Positions 37,601 to 47,317 of a stretch of DNA of 64,000 nucleotides are shown here, piece by piece. This DNA is from Alisma plantago-aquatica (taxonomy: Eukaryota > Streptophyta > Magnoliopsida > Alismatales > Alismataceae). The notes under the pieces are model-generated. The model searched no databases and was not told the DNA's origin. It was given only the letters and a program-made list of their open reading frames with translations. Each line of letters opens with the position of its first letter. The first letter of the stretch is position 1. Where the stretch lies: assembly GCA_963693085.1 (NCBI GenBank), contig OY856411.1:67243501-67307500 (forward strand), in the 5' to 3' direction. Position numbers and translations under genes: made by a program.

Positions 37601-38099
37601 TGGATGTCCCTCTACTAAGATCTTGATCATGTTGTACTTTCATGTAAGCCCTTTAGTGGGAGAATATTATGTAACTTTGATATGTTGAATATAGTCATGA
37701 AATATTATTTCATTGCTATCTTTGATCATTTTATTTACCATTATTTGATAAATTAATAAAAAATATACATATACCAACTTACCTTCTTAGTGCGTTTGGA
37801 ATAGATGGTTTATTCCTCAAATTAAGTAGGGAGCCGATCCACTTTGGTTCCATTCCTTACTGAAACCCCATGGTTATACATGGACTTTATATGATTAAAT
37901 GATTGAGTTATGGCTATGTTTGTGTCTTTTTAACATAATTGATAGTTTTGATGCTTCTAATATTTGAATGGGATGATATCATAATGATGTGCCCTGCTTA
38001 ATATCCTCTTGCTTTGTGAATAATGATTCATCAGATTAATTAAATAGTAAAACTCATACAATGTCGTGACATGTTACTTTATAACATCCCCAGTGTTTG
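34683..38099. other. Non-coding repeat-like DNA, possibly Ty3-gypsy LTR/leader
   Basis: No gene is supported. Pyrimidine-rich stretches (about 35140-35280 and 35700-35830), a GGTATG-type phrase after GATTCTTGAA at 35281, and a block at 37490-37640 resemble LTR or leader sequence of long plant retrotransposons. I find no gag or pol motif and no paired repeat that would fix the ends. Confidence 0.25.
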
Positions 38100-38960
38100 G
38101 AAGTCGTGGAACTAAAACAAGTATCTTTTATATCAACCTAGGCATTGTGAAAAGGTATATAAGTTGAGCATACATGGGTCACTGATAATCCATATTAGGC
38201 ATGGTCCCCTCATTACCTTGAAATAACTAGTTTATATTAGTGTGGTCGAGGGTGTATGTCATGTCATTATGGCAATCCTACCAATGTGATTGAGAAATAT
38301 GTTATATGAAGATATACATGAACTACTATGTACATGATACGAAAGGTTCCTTCACCAAAGTACCCAATATGGGCTTGATGTTTGTATGTAGTTTGTTGGA
38401 TATTAGCCCCCACTTTCTCTACTCACACGCACCGAGGTATATAATGATCTTAGTGAGATCAACTAAACCTAGGATCGTACACGGTCATTAAGGGGAGTTC
38501 ACAATCACTAGTTAGAAGATTGGATATTACATGCCAACTACCTAGGACTATATAATAAAATATGAAATCAGATCAATTAGCATTACTTATATATTGTTGT
38601 ATTACTTCACATTGCATTCCTTTTACTACTCTTATATGACTCTTTCATGTTACTAACCATTTCTTTATACTTCCTTGCTATCATATGAATTGTAGAAGTC
38701 AATATTAATATGAATTTGCCTAATTTAGCATACAAAATATCCTTTCAAAGTAATAAAAATGTGTTTTATCTCTTGCCCAATGAAGGACTCAAGTTTGAAT
38801 CACACTAAAGGCATGCTGTAAATAATAGTCCATGTTGATTTGGTGAGGAAGGGGGTAACCGGACCACAACCTCTCATGTGCCGAGTGTTTATCATGTTGA
38901 GCTCGCCTAGAGTGGGTTCTCTTAGTCACTAAAATTATATTTTATCTCTTGATGGTACTT
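38100..38960. repeat. Diverged relative of repeat Z
   Basis: Several phrases run in the same order as in Z (about 24780-25560): GTTGAGCATACATG, TGGCAATCCTACCAAT, then CCCCCACTTTCTCTACTCAC followed by ACCGAGG, then a TTCACAATCA phrase, and later a TTGGTGAGGAAG block. The match is much weaker than between the Z copies, which points to an older dispersed family. A Ty3-gypsy LTR is the likeliest class but is unproven. Confidence 0.45.
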
Positions 38961-39038
38961 TGATTTCGCACTTGTGGTTCTCCAACTCTTTTGGTATTTC
39001 ACCATCCATATCAGGGGTTTGTTGTTGAGCTACCGAAT

Positions 39039-39240
39039 TGTGATGACCGAGCCCACTGCCCAAGACTCAAGCAGAGGTTCAAGAATGTTGACTGGCCCCA
39101 CAGACCACAACTAGCCTTAAACTACAAAGTTCTTTAGTGATGGACTTCCTGAAAAGGAGGTGCACTGTGGTGATATGAGTAGTCCAATCATTCCTTTTAA
39201 TATCATTTAATTTGAGGATTCAAATATTAGGATGTTTTAA
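39039..39240 (-). repeat. Cassandra 3' LTR, with internal deletion
   Basis: It aligns with 39490-39778 at both ends (TGTGATGACCGAGCCC against TGTCACGACTAGACCC, and the shared TCATTCCTTTTAATAT). It lacks roughly 90 bp in the middle, including the 5S-like core. Its last bases are altered from the expected CA end. Confidence 0.75.
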
Positions 39241-39489
39241 TCTCCCCCACATAGACTGTTGATATCCTCACCAAGGCTCAACTATTTTCCGTCATAATAT
39301 TTGCCCATTTCAACGCAGACCAAGAATGGGACATGGATACCCAACTCCCAATCACGAAATATCAGTTCAAGGGTGGATACATCACCATGGATAGCCCTTT
39401 CCAACATGTGCAACTGCACAAATCAAGACTGGAATTGCTACAAACCCATGTGAGCCCCAAATTGGAGGGATTATGACTCTAATACCAAT

Positions 39490-39778
39490 TGTCACGACTA
39501 GACCCACTAGCTAAAAATCAAGTAGGGTTTTAGAAATGACGCGTGGCCCCACATACCGCCACTAGCCTAAATTGCACACATTTTCCTCACCCACACACAA
39601 GTCAAGATAAACTTCCTAACTGGTCACCAATCCTAGTACTACTCTAAGCTAAGCATGCTTAATAATAGAGCTATTTTGTGATGGGCTCCTAAAAGGAGGT
39701 ACACCTTGGTGTCATGGGTAGTTCAATCATTCCTTTTAATATTATTTTATTCGAGACGACAAATCCTGGGACGCTACA
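39490..39778 (-). repeat. Cassandra 5' LTR, complete
   Basis: This 289-bp LTR has ends TGTCACGACT...GACGCTACA in plus orientation. It retains the 5S-like segment at 39611-39662 and the flanking phrases AAAAGGAGGTACACCTTGG and GTGGCCCCAC typical of the family. Confidence 0.82.
39611..39662 (-). ncRNA. 5S rRNA-derived segment inside Cassandra LTR
   Basis: The minus strand reads TTAAGCATGCTTAGCTTAGA, then GTAGTACTAGGATTGGTGACC and a GGAAGT phrase. This matches the middle and 3' part of plant 5S rRNA, including the internal-promoter region. Substitutions relative to 5S are visible. It is a retroelement-borne copy, not a 5S gene. Confidence 0.8.
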
Positions 39779-40262
39779 CTTGTCCATGGAAAGAGAGCTA
39801 GTGGTAGAATTTAGCCTTTTCTAGTGGCATCTATAATCATCTATGTACAACAGAGACCCAGTAGGGTGTTTTTATTTGATAATGTATCTGCTACTCAGTT
39901 TTGGCTATGTGCCTTGTATATGTTATATTTTTTTATATATGAACAAGTTAATTTTTTTATATGAATAGGTGGTTTCTTTGGTTACATACGATGAACTTTG
40001 TATAGTTATACCTATACATACATTTATATATGGTCCTTTGATTATACTTACATCTGAGAATGTTGCTGGAATTTGCATTTAGGATTTTCCTTGCCTTCTT
40101 GGTTTACATATTTAATTATCATTGAATTGACTTTTTGGTTTTGAGACTTTTTCATCGTGGCTCATCAGAATTAGGAGTGTGTCTATATGTTGATGTTAGG
40201 ATCACATGTCATAGTATATTTAGGTTGTTATTATCTAACATACACATGAACTCAAAGAATAT
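39779..40262. other. Non-coding flank of the Cassandra insertion
   Basis: No coding domain is seen. The first 150 bp read like the continuation of the LTR-like DNA that lies left of 39039, which suggests that Cassandra sits inside an older repeat. Confidence 0.3.
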
Positions 40263-40500
40263 TTGGCACTTTTAAAATGTTTCAATTGGTAAGCATGTCG
40301 ATTTGTTAGTCACTTGTGGGGTCAAGCTCCATTTGGAGCATCCGAGGTGTTAAATCAATGTTTTTGGAATTGAACTACACTAGTCAAATGCATCGATAAT
40401 TGTTGTCTGACATATCCTCAAAATGTCAAAAAATAAGTTGTTGTGTTTAAGAACCAGTAGAAATTGTAGTCATATTGTTCCGACAAAGCCTTATCATTTA
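40263..40500 (+). repeat. Possible tRNA-derived SINE, copy 1
   Basis: A box A-like TCAATTGGTAAGCATG is followed about 35 nt later by a box B-like GGGGTCAAGCTCC, then GAGGTGTTAAATCAATG and a TTGGAATTGAACT phrase. The same order recurs at 40610-40860. Both copies are diverged and lack a clear tail. Confidence 0.45.
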
Positions 40501-40609
40501 TAAGATGATAAAATTTCCATTGTTCTCCTATTCCTTCCATAACACATATAAATATGTAACCTAGGAGACTTAAAGATTAATCAAATATATCTTATAACTC
40601 ATAGTATAT

Positions 40610-40860
40610 TTGGAACATGTCGCTTGTCCCACCTAGTAAGCTTGTTGGTTTGTGGGAAATATGTTGTGGGTTTAAGCATAGCTGGATCATCATATCAGGT
40701 GTAAAATTTAGTGGTTGGAACTGAATTGGACCTGCCAATTGGATCGGTAACATTTGTCTGACCAATCTGAATAGTCTGCAAATTTGTTGTAATTTTTCTT
40801 ATTTTGAACCTATAGAAACCAAAGTTTGACTTAATCAACCCAAACTAGAGAGGATCAAAC
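40610..40860 (+). repeat. Possible tRNA-derived SINE, copy 2
   Basis: It aligns with copy 1: CCTAGTAAGCTTGTTGG, then GTGGGTTTAAGCATA (box B-like), CAGGTGTAAAATTTAG and TTGGAACTGAATTGGAC. Homology between the two blocks is visible by eye, but assignment to a SINE family is inference. Confidence 0.45.
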
Positions 40861-41605
40861 TGAACAAAGTTCTCATATTATTTCCATGTCTCACAAAATA
40901 CATATAAAAATGCCAACAAGAAAACTTGAACTTAGGCACTTAAAAAGTAATCTAAAGACTTGACAAGTACACCAAAACTAATGAAGTTACTCATTTGAGG
41001 CCACTTATATACATTATATACCAATTAAAATAAATTATCAATTAATACAACAAAATTATTAATTGACTAAAAATAAGACATCTATATAAATTTGAAATTG
41101 ATGCTTGTGTTTCTCACTTTGTGATTATTTAACATTATATATTTTCTTTATTAATAAATGTGTCAATGTAGTATATTAACAACATTGTATCATGTTAATA
41201 TTATCTATTTATATTAGTTAATATTTGTAGGTTGGCTTCATCAAATATAAGTATATATACATATACACATGAAGATATAAATATACACACTACATACATA
41301 AAGATGAACACATATACAAATATATAATAAATTAATTAAATAATTTAATCAAATTCCTAAATTGTATTATATGAATGTTATATCTAAGTACAGACAAACA
41401 AAATTCATTCTATATAAGATAGAAATTGTGGTACTTATTTTTATATGTTTGTACAATTTTTTATGAAAACATGATAACATCATAAAATACTTGTTGAAAA
41501 ACATATATATAAATGCACTCACAATATACATTTATACCCATTGTCGCTATCTATATGTACATAAATACATATATATAAATATAAATCTAAATATAAATAT
41601 AAATA
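40861..41605. other. Very AT-rich non-coding stretch
   Basis: No coding domain is seen. Short ATATAC/AAATAT repeats become denser toward 41600. Confidence 0.4.
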
Positions 41606-41606
41606 T

Positions 41607-41669
<63 letters not shown>
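41606..41669. repeat. Compound (CA)n(TA)n microsatellite
   Basis: About 22 bp of alternating AC is followed by about 41 bp of alternating TA. Confidence 0.97.
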
Positions 41670-41671
<2 letters not shown>

Positions 41672-41776
41672 TTACATGAGCTAACAAACAAATCTTCCTC
41701 TCTATTATCCATCTTTTTTGCTCTTTTTTCTCGTCAAGTTCATCTCGTCATCTCTCTTCTGTATCTCCCCCACACA

Positions 41777-41800
41777 CCAACCATTGAGAACAATGGTTGG
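41777..41800. other. Perfect 10-bp hairpin between two microsatellites
   Basis: CCAACCATTG and CAATGGTTGG form a perfect stem around the loop AGAA. It stands alone in a pyrimidine-rich 190-bp stretch between two TA runs. Confidence 0.8.
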
Positions 41801-41854
41801 GGTGGCATTGGTAAAGGAACACCTCAGATAATTGGTTGTAACACTGAGGGGGTT

Positions 41855-41856
<2 letters not shown>

Positions 41857-41950
<94 letters not shown>
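41857..41950. repeat. Long (TA)n microsatellite
   Basis: About 94 bp of uninterrupted TA, directly abutting the left end of the MITE at 41950. Confidence 0.97.
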
Positions 41951-41953
<3 letters not shown>

Positions 41954-42315
41954 AGGCTAGAATACACTCAAGTAGTTTTCAATGATGCAATACTTTTTTT
42001 TTAAATCTAATCTATTGATCTTCTTAAACATCTTGTGAATAGTTCATATATGAAATTTGAGCATATTTGGACATTTCTAGGTCATATTATAAAGATCACA
42101 AAAATTATGCGTTTCAAATTAATTTCATGCGTCGATTTTGTTGCTCTCAGATGAGTGACTTACACTCATCCAAATGGGCTCAAATTTGTATGTAGCCTAA
42201 TTCTAGTATGACAATGAAGATCAATGGTTTACATTTTATAAAAAAATAACCTTGATATAAAAACACGCTTGAGTGCATCATGCGAACCGTACCTCAAGTG
42301 TATTCTAGCATGACT
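41950..42315. mobile_element. MITE with about 25-bp terminal inverted repeats, inserted in TA repeats
   Basis: The left end is AGTCAGGCTAGAATACACTC. The complement of the right end is AGTCATGCTAGAATACACTT, continuing to about 25 bp with few mismatches. The 366-bp interior is AT-rich and non-coding. The flanks are a TA microsatellite on the left and (CT)n(TA)n on the right, so a TA duplication cannot be told from the repeat. The superfamily is not resolved. Confidence 0.75.
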
Positions 42316-42360
42316 CTCTCTCTCTCTCTATATATATATAAATATAAATATATATATATA
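42314..42360. repeat. (CT)n(TA)n microsatellite
   Basis: About 15 bp of alternating CT runs into an interrupted TA tract. Confidence 0.95.
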
Positions 42361-42399
42361 TGGTTTAATTTTAATACCCAAATGAACGGGTAACTAAGA

Positions 42400-42685
42400 T
42401 ATCGCTACCCTATGGCTAAAAAAGTAACAATTTGTTTAGAAAAGAAACTATCTAAACAAAAAAGTAACTATGTTATAAAAAAGGTAACTATACAACTAAA
42501 AAGGTAAAATGAGAAGAATACATTAAAAAATTTAGTACATACTTATTCCAAAACATTTACTATGTATTTTGTTCATTTCTACTTTTTCAATAGAATACAT
42601 ACTTTTTACAACATAGTTACTTTTTTATCCAATGAGTTACTTTTCTAGCCAAATAGTTACTTTTCTGGCTGCATTGTTTACTAAA
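42400..42685. repeat. Fold-back repeat built on AAAAGTAACT
   Basis: The left arm holds several direct repeats such as GGCTAAAAAAGTAAC, AACAAAAAAGTAACTATG and AAAGGTAACTATAC. The right arm holds their complements (CATAGTTACTTTTTTATCC, GAGTTACTTTTCTAGCC, TAGTTACTTTTCTGGC) in mirror order, with the centre near 42540. The two arms could pair over more than 100 bp. Exact ends and target duplication were not found. Confidence 0.65.
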
Positions 42686-42718
42686 TCCTAGGAACCCACA
42701 TCGGCAAAAAATAAAACC

Positions 42719-42806
42719 CCATACATACATACATACATACATACATACGTACGTACGTACATACAACATACATATATATACATACATATATACATACATA
42801 CATACA
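42719..42806. repeat. (CATA)n/(GTAC)n microsatellite upstream of LINE A
   Basis: Tetranucleotide repeats CATA with a short GTAC segment. It contains ATACAACATACATATAT (42761-42777), which recurs exactly at 47447-47463 at the other end of LINE A. This may be a target duplication, or a sign that the LINE tail and its target share sequence. Confidence 0.85.
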
Positions 42807-42911
42807 AATAGCGCGGGAGCCCTAGGTTTAGGGTTTGAGCTCTGGCGATCTGAAGCGCGACCAGAACGTCCCCGTGGGTGAGGGAGGGGATCGTCCCCTC
42901 CTTGGCCTTCC

Positions 42912-44033
42912 ATGGAACCTCCACCGAAGAAGGCTTGGTCACAAGTACTTGGCGGTGCGGACTCTTATAAGAAGCACGACTATGCAGGCCCGGAGATCGT
43001 CGATGGAAAACGATTCGTAACCATTGATGACGACACCTACGTGAAGATGGAGAAGAACTGGGCACACACCACGGTGGTGTATGTGATGGGTAAACGACCA
43101 TACTACTACCATCTGTTGGCATGGATCAAGAGGGTCTGGAAACCCAAAGGAGGGTTTGATCTCTACTCGAAACCAAACAAGTTCTTTCTACTCAGATTCA
43201 ATAATGAAGAAGATAAGTAAGCGGCTATCAACATGGGACCTAGATGGTTCGATAGACAACTTGTGGTCGTTAAGGACTTCAAGGTTGGTGATGATTTAAA
43301 GAAGGACCTGTTTAGTTCTTTCCCCGTGTGGATCAACATGCCGAGTCTCGGTAGAAATTGGTCTGAGAAAGCTGTGGGTATCGTGGCCAGTGGGGTGGGT
43401 AAACTTCTCCGCATAGATCTTAGATCTCTCTCACAAGAATCATTGGGGGAAGCCCGTGCACTTGTTGAGATTGAAGCTGACGAAGAGCCGCCTAAACAAA
43501 TCTGGGTGAACATCCCCAATAGAGAAGCTATGCCAGTGGATATCAACTATGAACATGTTCCTGACAGATGCTGTGATTGCAAGAGTTTTGGGCACGGCGA
43601 CAAGGACTGCCCAATGAAACCAAGAGAAGAAGAACCAGATAAGGAGAGGCCCAAGGCTCGTGAGTGGCAGGTAGTCACTAACAGAAGAAATAGAAATAAC
43701 AACACGGAGAAGGAAACCTCAGAATCTGAAGGAGTACCGGAGAAACCTGCAGAAGCAACACCTGCAGCGGAAAAAGAACCTGATAGAGTTATGGCAACTG
43801 AAGTGCCTGCAAAGGGGACAAACACAGGTACATCTACGGAAGGGGCCGGTGTTGCCGAGATTCCAGATGATAATACTGTGGAGACTGTGAACTTGGAGAA
43901 GGATGGTGGAATCCCAGAGAAGGAGGCGCATACAAATACGAAAGGGAAAGGACCAAAGAACAAAGAAGCACGGGGTGCTGGTACTGGAGGTAAAGAGTCA
44001 CGCAAGACTCGATCTTCTGGTAAAGGTAATTAA
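42912..44033 (+). pseudogene. LINE A ORF1 (DUF4283 plus CCHC), one nonsense codon
   Basis: The reading frame starts MEPPPKKAWSQVLG and is open except for one TAA at 43218-43220; the two halves are in the same frame. The N-terminal half is the DUF4283 RNA-binding-like domain of plant LINE ORF1 (VMGKRPYYYHLLAWIKRVW, then GPRWFDRQLVVVKDFKVGDD). A CCHC knuckle CDCKSFGHGDKDC lies near 43570-43610. The C-terminal part is a charged low-complexity tail rich in Glu, Lys and Thr. ORF1 proteins bind LINE RNA. The single stop would cut the product at 102 residues; suppression or reinitiation at a Met shortly after it is possible but unproven. Confidence 0.88.
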
Positions 44034-47000
44034 TGACCTTTTACATGGCGAATGTTCGTGGTTCAGGGAAACCACGAAAGAAAAGGGAGGTGAGGGATGC
44101 TATCAGGAAAATTAAGGCATCGATGGCGATTCTGGTAGAAACGAAAATTAAAAAAGCATATAAAGAGTCCATGAGTAAGCTATTTCCTAATAGCTGGAAG
44201 TTCCATTCGAATCATCAGTATGATGACAATGGGCGCATCTGTATAGGTTGGGATCCTAAGTCTTGGGATCTTAACGTTGTTAATGAAGATGATCAACAAA
44301 TTACTGCTGAAGCTTGTAACAAAGGTGGTCTTCGCATAGTAATTACAGCAGTCTATGCTAGGAATCTCATGCAGCAAAGAACAGACCTCTGGACGAAACT
44401 GATGAACATATCTGCGCAGATTCATGATCCGTGGATTACCATCGGAGACTTTAATAACATTAGAAAGAGGGAAGAAAAGGCGGGAGGCAGGGAGGTGTTG
44501 CCCGAAATTCTTAGTTCTTTTAATTCTGCAATTGATAATGCAGGTCTTGTGGAGCTTCCTACTGTTGGCGGGGAGATATTCACATGGAGTAATAAATTGG
44601 CCAAGTCCAAAAGGATATCGTGCAAGCTTGATAGGGCATTAGTTAGTGAGGATTGGCTAGTAAAGTTTCCTGGAACTAAAGCTAAATTACTCACTTCCAA
44701 GTTCTCTGATCACTCTGCTATTAATGTGAGCTTACGGAAGTTGTATAGGAAAACCCGGCCCTTCAGGTTCCTGAATTTCTGGCAAGAATGGCATGGTTTT
44801 GACACACTCATCAAAAAAGCTTGGAACAATGAGGTTACTGGCAACCCTCTCTTTTGTTTCAATCAAAAACTCAAAAATCTGAAGAAGGAGCTGAAGCAAT
44901 GGGCGAAGAAGCAGGTTAATCTCACAAACCTGCTACAGCAAGAACACAATGAAATGGATGATATTGCTCGTGCTCTCAGAAAAAACCCCCTAGATGAGCA
45001 ACTGATTCAGGTTGAAAAATGTACTCAAGACCGCATTAATACCCTTGAAAAAGCGGAGGAAAAGTATTACTGGCAGAGGAGCAGAATGGATTGGATTTCC
45101 AATGGTGATAGGAATACAAAACTATACCATTCGACAGTCAAAAGGAGAGATGCTTTGAACTCTATTTCTAAAATTTACAATAGCGAAGGAGTTTTTCTTA
45201 ATGATGAAGAAGCTATTGCTACTGAAACAATAAAGTTCCTCGAAGAACTCTATAACCAGAAGTTTGATAACACTGGTTGGGAGAAAATCATCAAGGAGGA
45301 AGACAATGACATGCTGTCCAAAATTCCTGACATGGATGAAATTAAAAATGCTGTTTGGTCCATTGGCGCATCCAAGAGTCCAGGTCCAGATGGTTTTAAT
45401 GGTTTCTTCTATCGTGAAAATTGGGATATTATCTGTACTGATCTCAGTACAGCTGTTCAATGGTTCTTCAAAGGTGGCAATATGGTTCGCCAAATTAATC
45501 ATGTGTTCCTTGCCCTTATCCCAAAGAAGGATATCATTTCTTCACCGAGTGATTTCCGTCCTATAGCATGTTGCTCCATGTTATATAAGATTATCACGAA
45601 GATAATTACAATCCGTCTTGCTTCTCTCATGCCCAAGATCATATCACCTCATCAGGGTGCTTTTATCAAGGGTAGAAGCATACATGATTGTTCCCTCCTA
45701 GCAGCTGAATTTACTTTAAATTTCAATGTGGCTCGCAGTTCTCCTTCAGCTTGTGTCAAGCTTGATATCACAAAGGCCTACGACTCTATTCAATGGACTT
45801 ATCTATGGAATTGCTTACAGAATCTGGGGTTCAGGGATGAGTGGATACATCTTGTGCAGCAGTGTGTGTCGACTCCTTCCTTCTCAGTTCTTCTCAATGG
45901 TGCATCTGAAGGTTTCTTTAGGAACTCTAATGGCCTACGCCAAGGTGATCCCTTGTCTCCATTGCTGTTCACAATTGCTATGGAAGGACTCACAAAGAAG
46001 CTCGCGAAAGCTGCTGGTGATAAAAAAGTTCGTACTTATACAATCAGGAATACCCCAGTGCTCTCTCACTTACTATTCGCAGACGATGTACTAATCTTCT
46101 ATGAAGCTAGAAGTAGAAGTCTGGAGAATCTGAAAAGGTTACTTGATGATTTTGGTAGAGAATCAGGGATGAAGCTAAATACAATCAAGTCGAATATCTT
46201 CTTTTCAAAGTCTGTTGTGAATAAACAGGAACTGGCTGACCAGCTTGGAGTACAGCTAGGACCTTTGCCAACGACTTACCTGGGTTATCCACTGGCAGGG
46301 GGTAACCTTAGACGAGTCAATTTCAACGCCTGTCTCAATAAGCTGAAGGATATGATAACCAAGTGGCCAGGTACTAAACTATCTTTCTCGGGTAGATTGG
46401 TACTGATTAAAAGCTGTGCAATGGGGCTCATACTGTACTGGTTGTCCCAAGGGGAGATTACTAAATCCACTCTACGAAGAATGGAAATTCTGATGGGGGA
46501 TTTCCTATGGGGATCGTCTATGCATCCTGCTTCATGGGAGCGTATATCCTTTCCGGTTGATGAGGGAGGTCTGGGTCTGAGAAAGCTTGATAATCTTGCA
46601 GATTTCTACACAATGAAGAGAACAAAGAATCTTCTTAAGGGTGAGTCCATTTGGGCAAGGTGGATGATAACCAGATATGGTATTAATGATTTCAGTCAGC
46701 CTGAACACAGGTGGGGTTTTTCCACACAGTGGAGAAGGATTACTGAAATGTGGCCTAGGTTCCAGGAAGCTTCAGATGAAGTTCTTTGGGACATATGCAG
46801 ACAGAAGCAGGCCAAAGATGTTGCTGCGGAGAATATTTGGAGTAGCAAGCATAATCCAAGATGGAGTTTCACAGCTTTCAGAGCTTACAAGAATTACTTG
46901 CCTACGAAGGATAAGATACTGAAATGGTGTCCAAACGTGGAGGTCAGGTGCGGTTTATGTCAGTCACATGAAGAAACAGCTATCCATCTTACGTCAAATT

Positions 47001-47317
47001 GCAGATGGTGGAAGTACCTATGGGGTAGATCCGCTTTGAAATGTGGTATAGCGTCTACAAGTATGCAGCAGTGCCTGCGTGACCTGAAAAATTCTAGACA
47101 GGATGACAGTATCATCATTCTGTGGGCGGTTACTCTCTGCTTCCATGCCATATGGACGGAGAGAAACTCCAGGATTCATGGAGGCAAACCTCGAGATGAG
47201 CTGGCGATATTCAGTAAGATGGAGAAAGAACTGCAGATACATTATAAGACATATCATAGTATGTTGTCTAATGTATCGGGAAATTTAATTCGTAATTGGG
47301 AATTTTGTAAGTACTGA
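44033..47317 (+). CDS. LINE A ORF2: endonuclease, reverse transcriptase and zf-RVT, intact
   Basis: A 1094-codon frame whose ATG overlaps the ORF1 stop as TAATG. The N-terminal apurinic-type endonuclease shows MANVRGSG, LVETKIK, GDFN (about residue 136) and SDHSAI (about 224). The reverse transcriptase shows PGPDGFNGFFY, RPIACCSMLYKIITK, QGAFIKGRSIHD, LDITKAYDSIQW, NGLRQGDPLSPLLF and the catalytic FADD near residue 681. A zf-RVT region at about 935-1020 has CGLCQSHEETAIHL. There is no RNase H domain, as in many plant L1 elements. The product nicks DNA and copies LINE RNA at the nick. The full open frame with all catalytic motifs suggests recent activity. Confidence 0.95.
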   Translation: MTFYMANVRGSGKPRKKREVRDAIRKIKASMAILVETKIKKAYKESMSKLFPNSWKFHSNHQYDDNGRICIGWDPKSWDLNVVNEDDQQITAEACNKGGLRIVITAVYARNLMQQRTDLWTKLMNISAQIHDPWITIGDFNNIRKREEKAGGREVLPEILSSFNSAIDNAGLVELPTVGGEIFTWSNKLAKSKRISCKLDRALVSEDWLVKFPGTKAKLLTSKFSDHSAINVSLRKLYRKTRPFRFLNFWQEWHGFDTLIKKAWNNEVTGNPLFCFNQKLKNLKKELKQWAKKQVNLTNLLQQEHNEMDDIARALRKNPLDEQLIQVEKCTQDRINTLEKAEEKYYWQRSRMDWISNGDRNTKLYHSTVKRRDALNSISKIYNSEGVFLNDEEAIATETIKFLEELYNQKFDNTGWEKIIKEEDNDMLSKIPDMDEIKNAVWSIGASKSPGPDGFNGFFYRENWDIICTDLSTAVQWFFKGGNMVRQINHVFLALIPKKDIISSPSDFRPIACCSMLYKIITKIITIRLASLMPKIISPHQGAFIKGRSIHDCSLLAAEFTLNFNVARSSPSACVKLDITKAYDSIQWTYLWNCLQNLGFRDEWIHLVQQCVSTPSFSVLLNGASEGFFRNSNGLRQGDPLSPLLFTIAMEGLTKKLAKAAGDKKVRTYTIRNTPVLSHLLFADDVLIFYEARSRSLENLKRLLDDFGRESGMKLNTIKSNIFFSKSVVNKQELADQLGVQLGPLPTTYLGYPLAGGNLRRVNFNACLNKLKDMITKWPGTKLSFSGRLVLIKSCAMGLILYWLSQGEITKSTLRRMEILMGDFLWGSSMHPASWERISFPVDEGGLGLRKLDNLADFYTMKRTKNLLKGESIWARWMITRYGINDFSQPEHRWGFSTQWRRITEMWPRFQEASDEVLWDICRQKQAKDVAAENIWSSKHNPRWSFTAFRAYKNYLPTKDKILKWCPNVEVRCGLCQSHEETAIHLTSNCRWWKYLWGRSALKCGIASTSMQQCLRDLKNSRQDDSIIILWAVTLCFHAIWTERNSRIHGGKPRDELAIFSKMEKELQIHYKTYHSMLSNVSGNLIRNWEFCKY

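Larger units (their letters stand above)
39039..39778 (-). mobile_element. Cassandra-type TRIM retrotransposon
   Basis: Two related repeats, 39039-39240 and 39490-39778, enclose a short interior. On the minus strand the longer LTR starts TGTAGCGTCCC, ends GTCGTGACA, and carries a 5S rRNA-like segment. The interior begins beside a degenerate initiator-Met PBS (39477-39488, TGGTATTAGAGT) and ends beside a purine tract (39241-39252, GTGGGGGAGA). LTRs carrying 5S sequence are the defining mark of Cassandra, a non-coding TRIM mobilised in trans. I could not see a clean target duplication. Confidence 0.82.

Noticed and set aside
39611..39662. A functional 5S rRNA gene
   Set aside because: The segment is incomplete, carries substitutions and lies inside a Cassandra LTR.
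42912..43552. Minus-strand frames of 60-150 codons opposite LINE ORF1 and ORF2
   Set aside because: They are shadows of the G+C-richer LINE coding strand with no domain of their own.
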